A stretch of 64,000 nucleotides of DNA from Rusavskia elegans (Eukaryota; Ascomycota; Lecanoromycetes; Teloschistales; Teloschistaceae), in NCBI GenBank assembly GCA_011316305.1, contig SAUG01000015.1, positions 248,001 to 312,000 on the forward strand, in the 5' to 3' direction. Under the pieces are notes generated by a model. It saw nothing but the letters and a program-made list of their open reading frames with translations, had not been told where the DNA came from and ran no database searches. Every line of letters starts with the position of its first letter. Positions within the stretch are counted from its first letter, which is position 1. Both the position numbers and the translations under genes were made by a program. Of this stretch, positions 11,996 through 25,905 are shown piece after piece.

Positions 11996-13825
11996 TCATG
12001 CATTCTCGGAATGCGAAGGCACGTTCCAGAGAAACTCGACAAGCATAGTCGAATAAAACTGGCGTCATAGCCACCGGCACGTGGTGATATCAGCCCATCC
12101 CGTCGAAAGAAACATTCACCTTCAGGAAATGCAAGGGCCATGAGCAAAGATGCCTCAAGCGTGGCAGTAGTAGTGTGCGGTACAACGTATGGAAACTAGT
12201 GACTGGCTTTCTTAGCATTTAGGGTCAATCGACTTTCACACATTCTGGATTTAACCAGCAGTAAGCTGGTCTTTATGCCGTTGGCGATCAGCAACCCCAC
12301 CCACAGTATGTGGGAGGAAGGACTGGAAGGTTGTTGGGCATACACACATATGCATACATACATATGCACTTGAGAGCATATAGGCAGCAGCATGTAGGTG
12401 GTTGATGGTAGCTATAGAGAAGAGTTCTATGGAGAAGATGGTGAATGAGGGAGGAGAAGTAGGATTCGTCAAGACTACACTAAGCCTATTTAGGCATCAT
12501 CAGGGGCTTCCCGTGATTAGTAATCCAATCCCCTCGGTCAATGTGCATCTGCCGATGATAACCCGTATGTGCAGGGTTTATAAGCACTTACCCCGCATTT
12601 GGCGTTGTCTACATTTTCTAGCGCAGACAGTATTCATCTCACATCCCACCCTTCTTGGCCGAGTGAAGCCTCCATTAGGTCAGGTGCAGAGGTGCTATTG
12701 TTGCCAGATACCTGATGTTTGCGGACGCTAAGATTTAACGATAGGACTGGAAATATGGGGAAAGGCGGTTGCTTGGTGCGCCTTCTACGAACATGTTCGT
12801 GCATGCAGCATGCTGACTGCAGCACAACAGCTAGGTACCTGAGATACCTTGTCGTCCACTACTCCACTCGTCCTACGGCCAACCTCTGCTACCATAGGAC
12901 TAATGCAGCTACTCTGCACGCCTACCTTACTCCGTACTCCTACTCAACATGGCCAACGCAAGCTCGGCCTGAATTCCGCCATCATCCATGTACGCACCCG
13001 CATCATCGACCGAGAACGATCATGCGCGGGGAAAGCTCTTGTGCCCAAAGCTCCCGTCCTCATCCTGAAAAGACCACCTCGTATTCCAAAGGCCCACCAT
13101 TGTGACAATTTCTGTCGAGACTTCTTGGCCAACTGAAGCCAGTACCTGGGAACTCCCGCGATGCCAAACCCCTGGGCAAATCTCATGCCATTACGATGGA
13201 TGGGAATTGGGCTTCAGGCACGCTTCACTTTCAGTCTGATACCTGTCTTTGTCCCTCTGCCTGTCGTCAGGTAGCTTTGACCGTGCAGGTGCAGTTACTT
13301 CAAGGTTTGACTGCTGGGATTATTGACCCTCGCCATTCCCTTTCGGTCCGGGTACATCTCGGTCCTGCAGATGCATTGGCCAATCATCTTCGCTTCGCGC
13401 CCACCATAAACAACCATGGCCATCACACCGTCAGGAAGCTGTACGAGCTGTGGACCTGGTGGCAGCTCGTCGGAAAGGCCAAGGACGTCGTCCTCTGTGT
13501 GCCCGCATGGCGTTGAAAAACACGAATGCTTGGTAGGTGACGTCGTTTGCTTGTCCCAAGTCACCGTTGCACCAGTTGTTGGTGCTGGCAGAGTCATGTA
13601 CCTCCCCGTCTGTTTATCATCAGTCTTTCCCACCCACCTTCCTTTACTTCATACCTCCTTTTCCCCCAACCATCGGGAGCCTTGCTTCAAGGTCCACCAT
13701 CAGGACTCCCTCGCTACGGTCCTTGCGTCTAACGATCGTTGATCCTACGTGAGAGTGCTTACATCTCTACTACCGCGTCTTTTCTCTGCTACCATCTGTT
13801 ACTTGGATAATCATTGGACACAATC
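11996..13825. other. Long intergenic region
   Basis: About 1.8 kb with only short, mutually overlapping open frames. It holds part of the unresolved 5' region of the upstream minus-strand gene (to about 12180) and, at its right end, the promoter of the GPI-anchored protein gene. No RNA gene or motif recognised. Confidence 0.45.
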
Positions 13826-15668
13826 ATGCACAGGGCCTTTCTCTTTTGGCTTGCTCTGGCCGGGGCTGCTGTGGCCACCAATACCACGAGGTATGCGCCT
13901 GCCGATTGTAGAAGACATGATTGTTTGGATGTTGACCAATGAAGCTCCCATCCCCAGCCTGAAACATCCACCTTAATCACTTATACCACTTTGACAACCT
14001 GCCCCGTAACCTCGACCTTCAGCCACAATTCAACCACTTACCTGTCCACTTCTTTGACGACATCTACCGTCGTTGTGACTTCTTGCAAGGGAGGCTGCCC
14101 TCCAAAGACCACTTCGACTTTCGTTCATCCTTCTCCACCGGAGACTCATCCAACTCCGCCTGGAACCTCACCGCTGCCGCCTAGTAAAACTCCGGAAACT
14201 CATCCTCCTCCAGTCCCTACAACTTCGGTCATGTACCCTAACGTAAGTACCCATCGTCAATGCCTCCATTCATCCTGGTTCTACTCTTGGCGTGAATATG
14301 GGAACAGTCGCGTACGAGCTTTGTGTGGGCGATCTCTCATTATTGTCTTGATCGACTTTTGTTTGCAAACCCCAATGCTCTAGGATCTTGCGTCTTTTCG
14401 ACGTATGTTACATAACGCAATTGCCAATGACCGACGTCGAATTGGATTTTCAGCAAGCACCGACTGATCTTTGTTACAGACGACCACCACCAAGACCAAA
14501 GCGACAACGAGCTATACCACGAGCTTTACCACGTCTGTGATCACTGTAACGTATGCCTCCTTTCCCTCCTTGATCGTCCGCGAAAACTTGCGACTAGGGA
14601 GCCTGACTCCCTCAACTTTGATGTGAACAGCGAAGCGGTAGACTGACGGCGATCCAGAACAACAACCTGCCCGGTCACTTCCACAGTGACCACTATCAGC
14701 TCAACGCCAGTCACTGTCCCTGTGACACTCACCAAGACAACCACGTATACATTGACGTAAGATTACCTTCGTCTTTACAGCGAGTCAGCTGCATTACAAG
14801 ACATTGGCTGACCTTTCGCAGAACCACCTGCCCAGTCACAACCTCGGTTGAAACACATCTGCCCCCCGTTGAGACACATCCTCCCCCACCAGTCGAGACA
14901 CACCCTACGCCCCCCATCGAGACACATCCTCCCCCACCAGTCGAGACACACCCTACGCCCCCCGTCGAGACACATCCCCCGCCCCCTGCGGAAACTCATC
15001 CGCCTGGCAGTCCCCCTTCAAACCCCCCGGTTGAAACGCACCCACCGAGCTCCCCACCGGCTAGTCCTCCTGTAAATCCACCAGTTGAAACGCACCCACC
15101 GAGCTCGCCACCAGCCAATCCACCAGTTGAGACACACCCTCCCAGCTCACCACCAACCAGTCCTCCTGTGAACCCGCCAGTTGAGACGCAGCCAACCAGC
15201 TTGCCGCCGACCAGTCCTCCTGTGAACCCGCCAGCAGAGACGCAGCCAACCAGCTTGCCGCCGGCCAGTCCTCCTGCGAGCCCGCCGATTGAAACGCATC
15301 CAACCAGCTTGCCACCGGCCAATCCACCAGTTGAGACACATCCACCCAGCTCGCCGCCGGCCAGTCCTCCTGCGAACCCACCAGTTGAGACCCATCCGCC
15401 TAGCTCACCCCCAGGAAGCGCCCCTGCAAGCCCGCCGATTGAGACGCATCCACCCAGCTCGCCTGCGAGCCCAGAAGTGCCCCCTACCACGCCCACGACA
15501 ATGATTCCGCCCCCTTTCATTCCGTCCGGAAGTGGTGTCCCAAGCTCTTCTCCCAACGCAAGCATCACGCCAATGTCACCAGTGCCATTCACAGGAGCAG
15601 CAGCCAGCAGCACCAAGCCGACGATTGCTGTCTTGGCAGCTTTAGTCGCTTTGATGATCCTTGTCTAA
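13826..15668 (+). CDS. GPI-anchored Thr/Pro-rich wall protein
   Basis: Exons join(13826..13890,13945..14242,14480..14550,14658..14756,14822..15668), 459 residues, all in phase. A signal peptide (MHRAFLFWLALAGAAVATN) leads. Then come Thr-rich modules built on TTCPVTS with paired cysteines, a long Pro-rich tandem region of PPVETHP and SSPPASPPANPP units (residues ~180-390), and a short Ser/Gly-rich part. The end is a GPI signal: GAAAS-type omega region followed by a hydrophobic tail (TIAVLAALVALMILV) ending at the stop. It should be secreted, O-glycosylated and attached to plasma membrane or cell wall. Ligand or adhesin function cannot be read. The three introns from the second to the fourth fall beside repeated TTCPVT text, which suggests exon duplication. 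Confidence 0.85.
14853..15478 (+). repeat. Coding tandem repeat, PPVETHP units
   Basis: Degenerate tandem array coding for Pro/Ser/Thr-rich units with ETH, about 30-48 bases per unit. Two neighbouring units (14877-14960) are almost identical, pointing to recent unit gain. Confidence 0.85.
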
Positions 15669-15832
15669 AGCAATATCTAGTGCCCACTACGGTATGAAAG
15701 GAGGAGAAGCAAAGCGCATGGATAGTCGCGAATTATTATCAGGACCCCGGGTAGGTCTGGAGGTATTTGGGGTAAACACGCTCATTATTGATAGTATTGG
15801 AAATTAAGGAGATGCGATGATGACTTTGGGCT

Positions 15833-15865
<33 letters not shown>

Positions 15866-16331
15866 CTTCTTCTTCTTCTTCTTCTAATATAATGTTTATA
15901 CCTCAAACCAATCATATTGATGGATATTTACTCGTTTTGACTTTCCATCAATCCTCTGTCAGACACCGTCCGCCCACTGACGGCTTCAATTCTGATTCAA
16001 GGTATAGTCAATGACATTGACGGTATTGACTCGCAATCCCGATGTGTCAGGCTAGATTATGTTCGATAATGTTGCAGTCAGGCTCCGAGCCATTGCAGGC
16101 CGTGAATCGTCGCGCTGCGAATCTCCATAGTACAACATTGTTGTCGAATTTGTACACCGCCATCCTAAATTTCGCCCAGATACTTCACGATGACCTGCCA
16201 ATGAACCCATGACCAACGAAGTCAAGGATATGCCCACCTCCCTTCCAATCTTCTATTTCCGCAGTATTGGGTTAAACTCGCTCATCCGCCCACCTTTTAA
16301 TACCAACGCTCCAACCCACCCATCTGGCAAA
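15669..16331. other. Intergenic between convergent genes
   Basis: Holds a CTT microsatellite (15836-15885). No gene recognised otherwise. Confidence 0.5.
15836..15885. repeat. CTT microsatellite
   Basis: About 16.7 perfect CTT units (50 bases), noncoding as far as can be seen, only ~650 bases from the giant TCA tract. Confidence 0.95.
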
Positions 16332-19164
<2,833 letters not shown>

Positions 19165-19436
19165 GGTTGAGGTCTCCTTATCCAATGGATGGGATCTGGA
19201 TGTTCGACGTCAGGAGCGACTGAGGGTTCCATGAATATAAATAATCATTTGAGCCTCAGCTACCTTTTACACTAACAGGAACCCCTTTTACTACCCAATC
19301 AATCGACAGTCACATCAAGTCATGGGACTGAGGTGTATGATGCTTTTGTAAACTGGTTGAGATGGCACATTGTTGCAGTATTCTAAATTTACATGTTCCC
19401 CCCGTCGCAATGCCAATGCTTCATCTAAAGATCATC

Positions 19437-22400
19437 TTACAATTCCTCATGCACCAGCTTCTCCTGCTCTTTCTCCTTCGCCTCTGGCTTCCCCGTCTCC
19501 TCTTCCTTCACCGACGACTCCTTCCTGATGCCCTTCATCGCGTTCTCGATCTCTTCTCTCTCGCTCGCCGGCATATCTTTGAACAGCTCCTCGATGTCGA
19601 CGCTCTTGGGCGGTTTTCCCTTTCCCCCCTTGGCCCCTCCCTTCGCCTTCTTTCCTCCTTTCTCCTTCTTCGGCGGTGGCGGCGGTGTCTTTGGTGCCTT
19701 CTTCATCTGTCTCTGCAACAAGTCCATGACCACCTTGTTGAGCTCCCTGCTCTTGGCCTCAAGATCGGAAGCTAAGATGACCGGGTCATCAGAAGGGGAG
19801 AGTTTGGCTTGAGCGGCAGATTTCGAGTCGAGCCAGGCTTGGACCTCGTCACGCGTCGTAATGAGGGAAGTGAGATCGGCGGGGCTGTAGGGTTGCGCTG
19901 TTGGCGTCGACGCGGCAGAGGTGCTGGTTGAGGAGGGCGTGTAAGTGTCATCGTCAAGGTCGGCAAAGTCGTCTACGCTGCTGGCTGATGGTTTCTCAGC
20001 AGATGGAGCCGACTCTGCTGCTAGTGAGGCCGAGGACGCCTGTTCGTCGGCAATGGATTGGGCTTCTTGCTGCTGCTTGACAACATCCACCATCACTTGC
20101 ACTTGGTCCAGCGCTTCCTGCAGCGACTTGAGCGCATTAGGACGTCTTGCCGCCTCGTCCTTGCGCTTCTGCACCGGATCCACAAGACCGCGAAGCTCAT
20201 CTAGTCGTTCCTGGAGCGCGTCACGGCTGGCGTCTGCACCGTCTCCGTACAGCCATTCGCTGGCGTCCCGGAACTTTTGTTCAATCTCGGTACGCAAGCT
20301 TTCCGTCGAGGCGGCGATGAAGCCCTCATCTTCAAGGAGGTCGCGAGCTTTGTAGGTAAATCCTTCGAGCGTGTTAAGCGTTTCTTCGCGCCTGACCCGT
20401 GATCGATCAGAAGCATCGAAGGCATCGAGACGTTCTCTAACGCGCCCAAGAGTCTCCTCGCTTAATTGAGGGAGACCGGCAGCTTCGGAGCTGAAGTCGA
20501 CATAGACGGTTTGGGTCTTCTTCTTAGCTTCTTTAGCCTTGTCGTCTACTTTCTTGTCGGACGTCGCTGGGTCTGGAATTGCACTTTCCTTTGGTGAGGA
20601 GGTGGCAGCGGCAGTTTCTGACTCGCTGCTGAGGCTAGGTGCTTCCGAGTCTTCTCCGTTCTCAGCAAGTGGTTCCTGGTTTCCCTTTTTGGACCCAAAG
20701 CCAAAGAGATCTTTCATGCCATCGACAACGCCGCCCTTCTTTTCCGTCGCCTCGCAGCTGACTGAGCCTCTGACGACCTCAGGCAAACCATCTGTAGGAC
20801 TCAGGCGGATGGCAAACTTGGTGCTCATGTCAGCCGCCACACATCCGAAGCTTTCCTCTAAATGCTTGACAGAAGCGCTCATGTTATTGGTCCGAATTTG
20901 CGCAACTGGCGTATCGATGAGCTCTCCTACCTGATTCGGTACCTGCTGATATAGAGAGAATGTGAAATCTTGCAGTATTTTGAAAGCGACCTGTTTTTCA
21001 GCGCCGATTGTGGATGTCGGGGTGAACAGCTTCTGTTGTCTTTCCTTCCCGTCAGAAGTCCAGGTGGCCCCTGAAGCATACCCGGGAGTATCCCAAGTCC
21101 TAATCTCCTTGACTCTGAAACTCGGGCTGAGCGTGGCTGCTTTGAATGCGGCACCAAATACCGCTGCTTCATCCGAATTGACATTCGTCCTGATCTTCTC
21201 TGCGCTGCCAATGATGGCTTCCAGTTCTTTTTGAACAAACGGTGTTCTGACAGCTCCTCCGTGAAGAATCACCGACTCGAGATCCGAAAGACTCAATTTT
21301 GCGGATTCTAAGGCAAGGGTTATCGGAGAACGGACTTTCGCGGCGTATTTGAGGGACAGCTTCTCGAATTGGGCTCGAGTAATCTTATATTTGAAGTTCA
21401 CATCATCGAGGTACAATCCTTCGAAGCTTGCTTGAGTCTCGGTATTTGCGCTCAGTACTTGGCGAAGGCGCTCACTTTCTTTCCAAAGTTTGGCCATCGT
21501 TCTCCCATGCTGTGTAAATTGCATTGCTTCCGAACCAAGCGCTTTCATTCGATCTGTGTTGGCAAATTTCGCGACCATATCATCGACGATGACCTGATTC
21601 AGAGCGTCTCCGCCAAGGGACTTATCCCACCCTGATCCCAGTATTTGCACCTCCTGCACCGTCTTATTGAATTTACCGATATCCTTTACGGTCTTTCCCT
21701 GAAATCTTAAGACAGTGGCTGATGCAGATCCTGCGCCCATATCATAGACAAGATGGGTTTCGGGCTTCCCTCCCTCATTGACGGTCGGAAAGGTTCTCGA
21801 TGTTGCGTAATTCAGCCCAACCGCGAGTCCATCACTGATCAACGACAGAACCCTTAGCCCCGCGAGATCTGCTGCCATCACAACGGCCCGTTTTTCTTCA
21901 GCCGTATAGAATGGCGGGATCGTGATGACCGCATCTTTGATAGTTGACCCTTTTCCTGCCATTGTCACTGCATTCGCCTTGATATTCTTTAATTCCATTG
22001 CTAGAAGCTCCTCCGCGGAAAAAGGGTCCTCCATCCATGGGAATGATGAGCTTGAGAAGCCCACGGTACCCCGTGGTTTGGATTCAATTATTCCTAGTTC
22101 CGGGAATCTAGCGTGATAGGTGGCCACAAGATCGTTGTTTAGATACTGCTGGGTAAGGAGAGGTTTGAGGTTCGAGTAGACATCGCGAGGGAACCTTGCA
22201 GAGAGCGCGAGCGCATCTCCTCCGTATATCCTTTCGGGGTAGACATTTGGGGTTGAGCTTGATTTAGACGGTTTGAAGGCAACCGCCGCTGTTTCCTTTC
22301 GTTTGGAGTCCTTTGTGAGAACAATCTCAAGAGGGATCCCGGGCTTGACCAATGCTGTCTTGATGTATTCGGTGCCCAGGTCTATACCAAGCACTGCTGA

Positions 22401-22487
22401 TATTGCGGAAGCTGTAGACGCAAAGAAACAAAACAATGAGAGTGTTATTGCCAGGCTTGAAAACCGCCGTCGGCCATGCGGTGGCAT
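19437..22487 (-). CDS. LHS1: ER lumenal Hsp110/Grp170 (Lhs1)
   Basis: Single-exon gene, 1016 residues, an Hsp70-superfamily chaperone of the ER lumen and nucleotide exchange factor for Kar2/BiP. A signal peptide (cut near residue 28, ...ASTASA) precedes the ATPase domain, which shows IDLGTEYIKTALVKPG (phosphate 1), LVYDMGAGSASATVL (phosphate 2) and VILHGGAVRTPFVQ (adenosine motif). A beta domain, an acidic Ser-rich insertion (residues ~600-680) and a long helical C-terminal domain follow. The last residues are HEEL, an HDEL-type ER retrieval signal. The Lys/Pro/Gly-rich stretch before the end is typical of fungal Lhs1. It works with Sec63 (also in this window) in protein import. Unfolded-protein-response control is likely from family knowledge; no clear UPR element was identified upstream. 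Confidence 0.95.
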   Translation of the reverse strand: MPPHGRRRFSSLAITLSLFCFFASTASAISAVLGIDLGTEYIKTALVKPGIPLEIVLTKDSKRKETAAVAFKPSKSSSTPNVYPERIYGGDALALSARFPRDVYSNLKPLLTQQYLNNDLVATYHARFPELGIIESKPRGTVGFSSSSFPWMEDPFSAEELLAMELKNIKANAVTMAGKGSTIKDAVITIPPFYTAEEKRAVVMAADLAGLRVLSLISDGLAVGLNYATSRTFPTVNEGGKPETHLVYDMGAGSASATVLRFQGKTVKDIGKFNKTVQEVQILGSGWDKSLGGDALNQVIVDDMVAKFANTDRMKALGSEAMQFTQHGRTMAKLWKESERLRQVLSANTETQASFEGLYLDDVNFKYKITRAQFEKLSLKYAAKVRSPITLALESAKLSLSDLESVILHGGAVRTPFVQKELEAIIGSAEKIRTNVNSDEAAVFGAAFKAATLSPSFRVKEIRTWDTPGYASGATWTSDGKERQQKLFTPTSTIGAEKQVAFKILQDFTFSLYQQVPNQVGELIDTPVAQIRTNNMSASVKHLEESFGCVAADMSTKFAIRLSPTDGLPEVVRGSVSCEATEKKGGVVDGMKDLFGFGSKKGNQEPLAENGEDSEAPSLSSESETAAATSSPKESAIPDPATSDKKVDDKAKEAKKKTQTVYVDFSSEAAGLPQLSEETLGRVRERLDAFDASDRSRVRREETLNTLEGFTYKARDLLEDEGFIAASTESLRTEIEQKFRDASEWLYGDGADASRDALQERLDELRGLVDPVQKRKDEAARRPNALKSLQEALDQVQVMVDVVKQQQEAQSIADEQASSASLAAESAPSAEKPSASSVDDFADLDDDTYTPSSTSTSAASTPTAQPYSPADLTSLITTRDEVQAWLDSKSAAQAKLSPSDDPVILASDLEAKSRELNKVVMDLLQRQMKKAPKTPPPPPKKEKGGKKAKGGAKGGKGKPPKSVDIEELFKDMPASEREEIENAMKGIRKESSVKEEETGKPEAKEKEQEKLVHEEL

Positions 22488-22876
22488 TCTGTCAATGTTA
22501 TAAGGGGGTTAGGGGTACGAGGCTTCAATCGTCAATTTCGTTGGAACCGCATGGTATTACAGGATGCTACATATTAAGTAATTCGTACTGAATGGACACG
22601 TTACAAAAAAGTAGAGCTATTCGCGACAGTATATCCGCAATGTCCGGTAGACGCTAGCCGGGTTGGCAGCCGAAGCTCTTGGCGTGTCAAGGGTCTTAAC
22701 AGGGGATATTTTCATGGTGACTCCGACAAGGCCCAGTGAGACCCGTAGTCGCTGAACCACACTTATGGCATTGTTTTATAAAAGCGCGCGTCAGAGTTGG
22801 GATAGATATTTTGGATTGCTATCTATGCCTCTGGAGCTTCCTCTATTTCCTGCGTTCCTTGCTTGGGTCCGGTCTC
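22488..22876. other. LHS1 promoter / uS8 3' region
   Basis: Carries the upstream region of LHS1 and the 3' flank of uS8, both on the minus strand. Nothing specific recognised. Confidence 0.4.
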
Positions 22877-23607
22877 TTAATAGAAAAAGCCAATGATCTA
22901 AGAACATGTCAGCTCTAGCAATCCAAATATCACTCCTAGAAAGATCCCACCTTTCCGGCAACGTGTTTTCTTCGGGCTTCTTCGTGATCCATAATACCGG
23001 ACGATGTTGTCAGGACAATGTACCCGAATTGACGTGACGGCAACAGCTTGACGACCCATTTCTCGAAGTCGCCTATGCGGACGTTGTAGCGTGGGGAGAT
23101 GACACCGGTCTTGTTGATACTGCACGGCTTTAGCACAAGGGATGATATTGGTCTGACAGACACCGACCGTCCATTGAGCTGGATGACAATCTTTCCAGAT
23201 CTATGATCATCCACCTCCTCGAACTCCCCAATGTAGCCTGGCAATTGGAGTCAGTGATGTTGCGATAGATGAAACGTTGGACGTCATGGTGTATGTTCCG
23301 AGAACGTGTAAGATCCTCGCAGAGGTTCCAATCTGCCGGATACTTAAAGGGCAAAGGTCGTAGAGTGGTTTGAAATTTTGAGACCATTGCCTAGTTATCA
23401 ACCCGGGAAAGAAAAAGTGCGGTTGGTATTGCCAGTACAAGCAGATGATCTTGGATAGTTCTTGTTTCACATACCGTGTCTCTGCATGACGCTCAGGAAC
23501 TTGACAATGACCTTCGAGCTGGGGCGGATAAGGACCTGACGCTTCCCGGCTTTTTCGGCATTATTGATGGCATTGAGCGCATCGTTCAAGACGCTTGTTT
23601 TAACCAT
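22877..23607 (-). CDS. RPS22: 40S ribosomal protein uS8 (S22/S15a)
   Basis: Exons complement(join(22877..22897,22951..23119,23168..23237,23475..23607)), 130 residues, the usual eukaryotic length. The text follows the family throughout: [69 protein letters not shown] and the C-terminal IIGFFY. The last coding exon is only 21 bases, behind a 53-base intron; reading straight through would give a two-residue-short protein ending KVGSF, so the spliced form is preferred. The first intron is 237 bases, long for this window. It is a cytosolic small-subunit protein of the rRNA-binding core. A further 5' UTR intron is likely (23652-23837). Confidence 0.95.
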
Positions 23608-23651
23608 GGTCAGGCTCGGAGATTCTCAGCTCTGTGGCGGAGGTGAGGTAT

Positions 23652-23837
23652 CTGCATGTGGTGAAAGTTCAACTGATTAGCCACCAGGAGCCTTTGAGCG
23701 CAAAGAATGCCCTCGAGCGGTTCTTCGGCCCATGTCGTTGGCGAAGCTGCCTGCATAGCGCTCACATATTGCGTCAAGCCCCTCTTGCTCTTGTTCGCCG
23801 ATAATGTGGTTCAAGAGATGAAAAGTGATTGACATAC
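23652..23837 (-). other. Probable 5' UTR intron of uS8
   Basis: On the minus strand GTATGTC follows at 23837 and a clean ATGCAG acceptor sits at 23652, 44 bases before the uS8 start codon. 5' UTR introns are common in fungal ribosomal protein genes. Inference from splice signals only. Confidence 0.45.
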
Positions 23838-24092
23838 CTCGTGCGATTCGGGGCAACAATGTTCTGCAAGTTGATGTTATCGAAGTCGAAAGACGGTTAC
23901 GAGAGCTTTAGTTGGTGGGTTAGGGCAAGCCCTTATCGGTTATCAGATCGGTGATCCGGCCGAGGCTCTACACATCGTCGTCATCATCGTCTGATCGTCT
24001 CATGATAATCCGACGTGATGGTCTTATCGATCTACAGTGTCATCGAATTTACGACACCGGACAACACTCTTAGTCAACCACTGTCTACTGCT
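23838..24092. promoter_or_regulatory. Divergent promoter uS8 / LysM gene
   Basis: A ~250-base spacer between two divergent genes, so it should hold both promoters. No TATA box or known ribosomal-protein element was recognised with confidence. Confidence 0.4.
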
Positions 24093-25062
24093 ATGGCACA
24101 AGAAGCATGTTGCGCTTGCGCCGTTCTGTTATCCAGCATTTTGCCAGAGTATGATGAGAAGTCCGAAAAACGAGTCGCGCAAGATCGGCGACTGGACTGC
24201 TGTGGACGCATTATCTGTGGGAATTGCATAGGAGTAAGTGGAGAATCGCCGAGAATCACTGTACGATCGACAGCAAAGTGCTATTCATGCTAACGACGCG
24301 TAGAATAACAGCCGTTTTGCCACTTACTGTAGGAAGGCAATCGACTTTTCCTACGGAGTCATAGTACCTTTACTCACCCTTTTTACAAGGTCCATTCTGT
24401 CAGGTTTCATCACAACCGTCCCCTTTGCCGCAAGGCCTCCGCGACCCTCCCGCATACGCTCCATCATCTTCGCCTTACGAACAGCCGCCAGCTTATTCTC
24501 CGGCGGGTGAACAAGAGAATACTCCAGAGAAATGTGGGCAAAATGGATTCGAAGAAGCAGATGACGTCTTGCACTTCCTTGACCCTGCGCACGATACCAT
24601 ATCATCGCTGGCCCTCAGATATGCTGTTCCACCCAACGCTTTGAGAACAAAAAACAATGTGTACGCGGACCATCTGCTTGCCGCTCGGAAAACCATCCTC
24701 ATCCCGGGTGAGTTCTACAAAGGAGGTGTCAGTCTCAGCCCGCAGCCTATCGACGGGGAGGAAGAAGAGATTCGGAAATCTAAAATTAGGCGGTGGATGG
24801 TAACCTGCAAAGTATCAGAGTGAGCTTTATCCATTGCAACTTCGTCTCCGGATCTGGTGCTATGAAATTGACAAGCTGACGACTTTTGCCTTTGTGTAGC
24901 TATGACGTTGCGGTTCTGTACTTGAGTCAAGCAAAGTACGATCTTGATGCCGCAGTCGAGGCTTATCTGGCAGACGAACGATGGGAACGAGATCATCCAA
25001 TCCAGACATTATCCAAAAGTAAACCAGCTCCGCGTCGAACCCGGCGGACACTCGGTCTGTAA
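24093..25062 (+). CDS. Intracellular LysM protein with zinc finger
   Basis: Exons join(24093..24233,24304..24328,24390..24819,24900..25062), 252 residues, all in phase; the second exon is 25 bases. The N-terminus has two Cys pairs spaced like a RING/treble-clef finger (CCACAVLL...LDCCGRIICGNC, then ATYCPFC). A Pro-rich linker (LPQGLRDPPAYAPSSSPYEQ) leads to a LysM domain at ~100-150 (DDVLHFLDPAHDTISSLALR, NNVYADHLLAARKTILIPG). After it comes a UBA-like helical end (YLSQAKYDLDAAVEAYLADE). There is no signal peptide, so this is not a secreted chitin-binding effector; it matches intracellular fungal LysM proteins related to animal LYSMD proteins. Function unknown; ubiquitin-linked roles are speculation. 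Confidence 0.88.
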
Positions 25063-25905
25063 CGATGGAGATTGCATGGGGAGAAGTGTATGATTGTAGC
25101 GTTCTGAGACGCCCGGGTTTTCGCCATTCGGAAAGTCCCAGATACTAGGTACTGTTACCTGATGACTGTATCAACGCTTGACCATAAATGAGCTTCCACA
25201 CTTATCCTGGTGACTTTAGTGTAAGTTATCTGGCATCTGTCCTACCTTGACCCATGCAAGCAATAACCTGACTCGAGGTATTATAGACACGAGTTGCGCC
25301 CATAGACACTCGGATGGGTGCCTCGTGTCGAAACTCAATCGATATATGGAGTACAGCGACTACTAAAGACCGCCTGGAAACCAGATACTCTTACATGTCA
25401 CTGGCACGGCCAATCCCCTATGAACTGGACACAGCAGGTGTGCTGTGAAATTCAAGTGATCGTTAGAATGAGACTAAAAAGATTTGCTGCAATATGGCAA
25501 TAACAGACTTTGGGTTTTGATTGCAATCGAATCAGAGACCGCATGTGCAACTCAACACAATACCAGTGTCCAGGCTATGTAAGAGTCAACATTATTCGTC
25601 ATATCCGTTGCGTTAGCCAAATTCTCGCCGTGGAAGGAACAATCACTTCCAACGCCCTTGATCAATCGAAATGTGGGCCACACAGCAATCACCAAAGAAG
25701 TTCTTAGGAGCCAAATAACGTTCCATGTCGCTACTAGGGTCGTTAGGTTGAATGTACGCTCGTAGCAGCTGTGAACCGACACCTCAGCAATCATTAGAAC
25801 GGTAAACCTACATCGAGGTACCGACTGCTGCCAACTCCATGCGTTTTGGTGATTCATTCCTAGCTTCCTCAAAAGCCGCACACGAGATCGTCAGAGAGGA
25901 CATCG
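25063..25905. other. Intergenic with repeat copy B
   Basis: No gene seen. Bases ~25659-25830 match the region downstream of the CAS1-type gene (28681-28796) in the same orientation, including the ~35-base core. Confidence 0.5.
25659..25830 (+). repeat. Dispersed repeat, copy B
   Basis: Shared blocks with copy C: GATCAATCG, then a purine-rich stretch ending CTTAGGAG / CTCAGGAG, then the core ACCTACATCGWGGTA. Copy C lacks about 60 bases present here. Core at 25795-25830. Confidence 0.5.

Noticed and set aside
11868..12080. Alternative minus-strand frame at the 5' end of the hydrophobic orphan
   Set aside because: Open and starts with ATG, but no splice option joined it in phase to the downstream exons; noted only as a possible lost exon.
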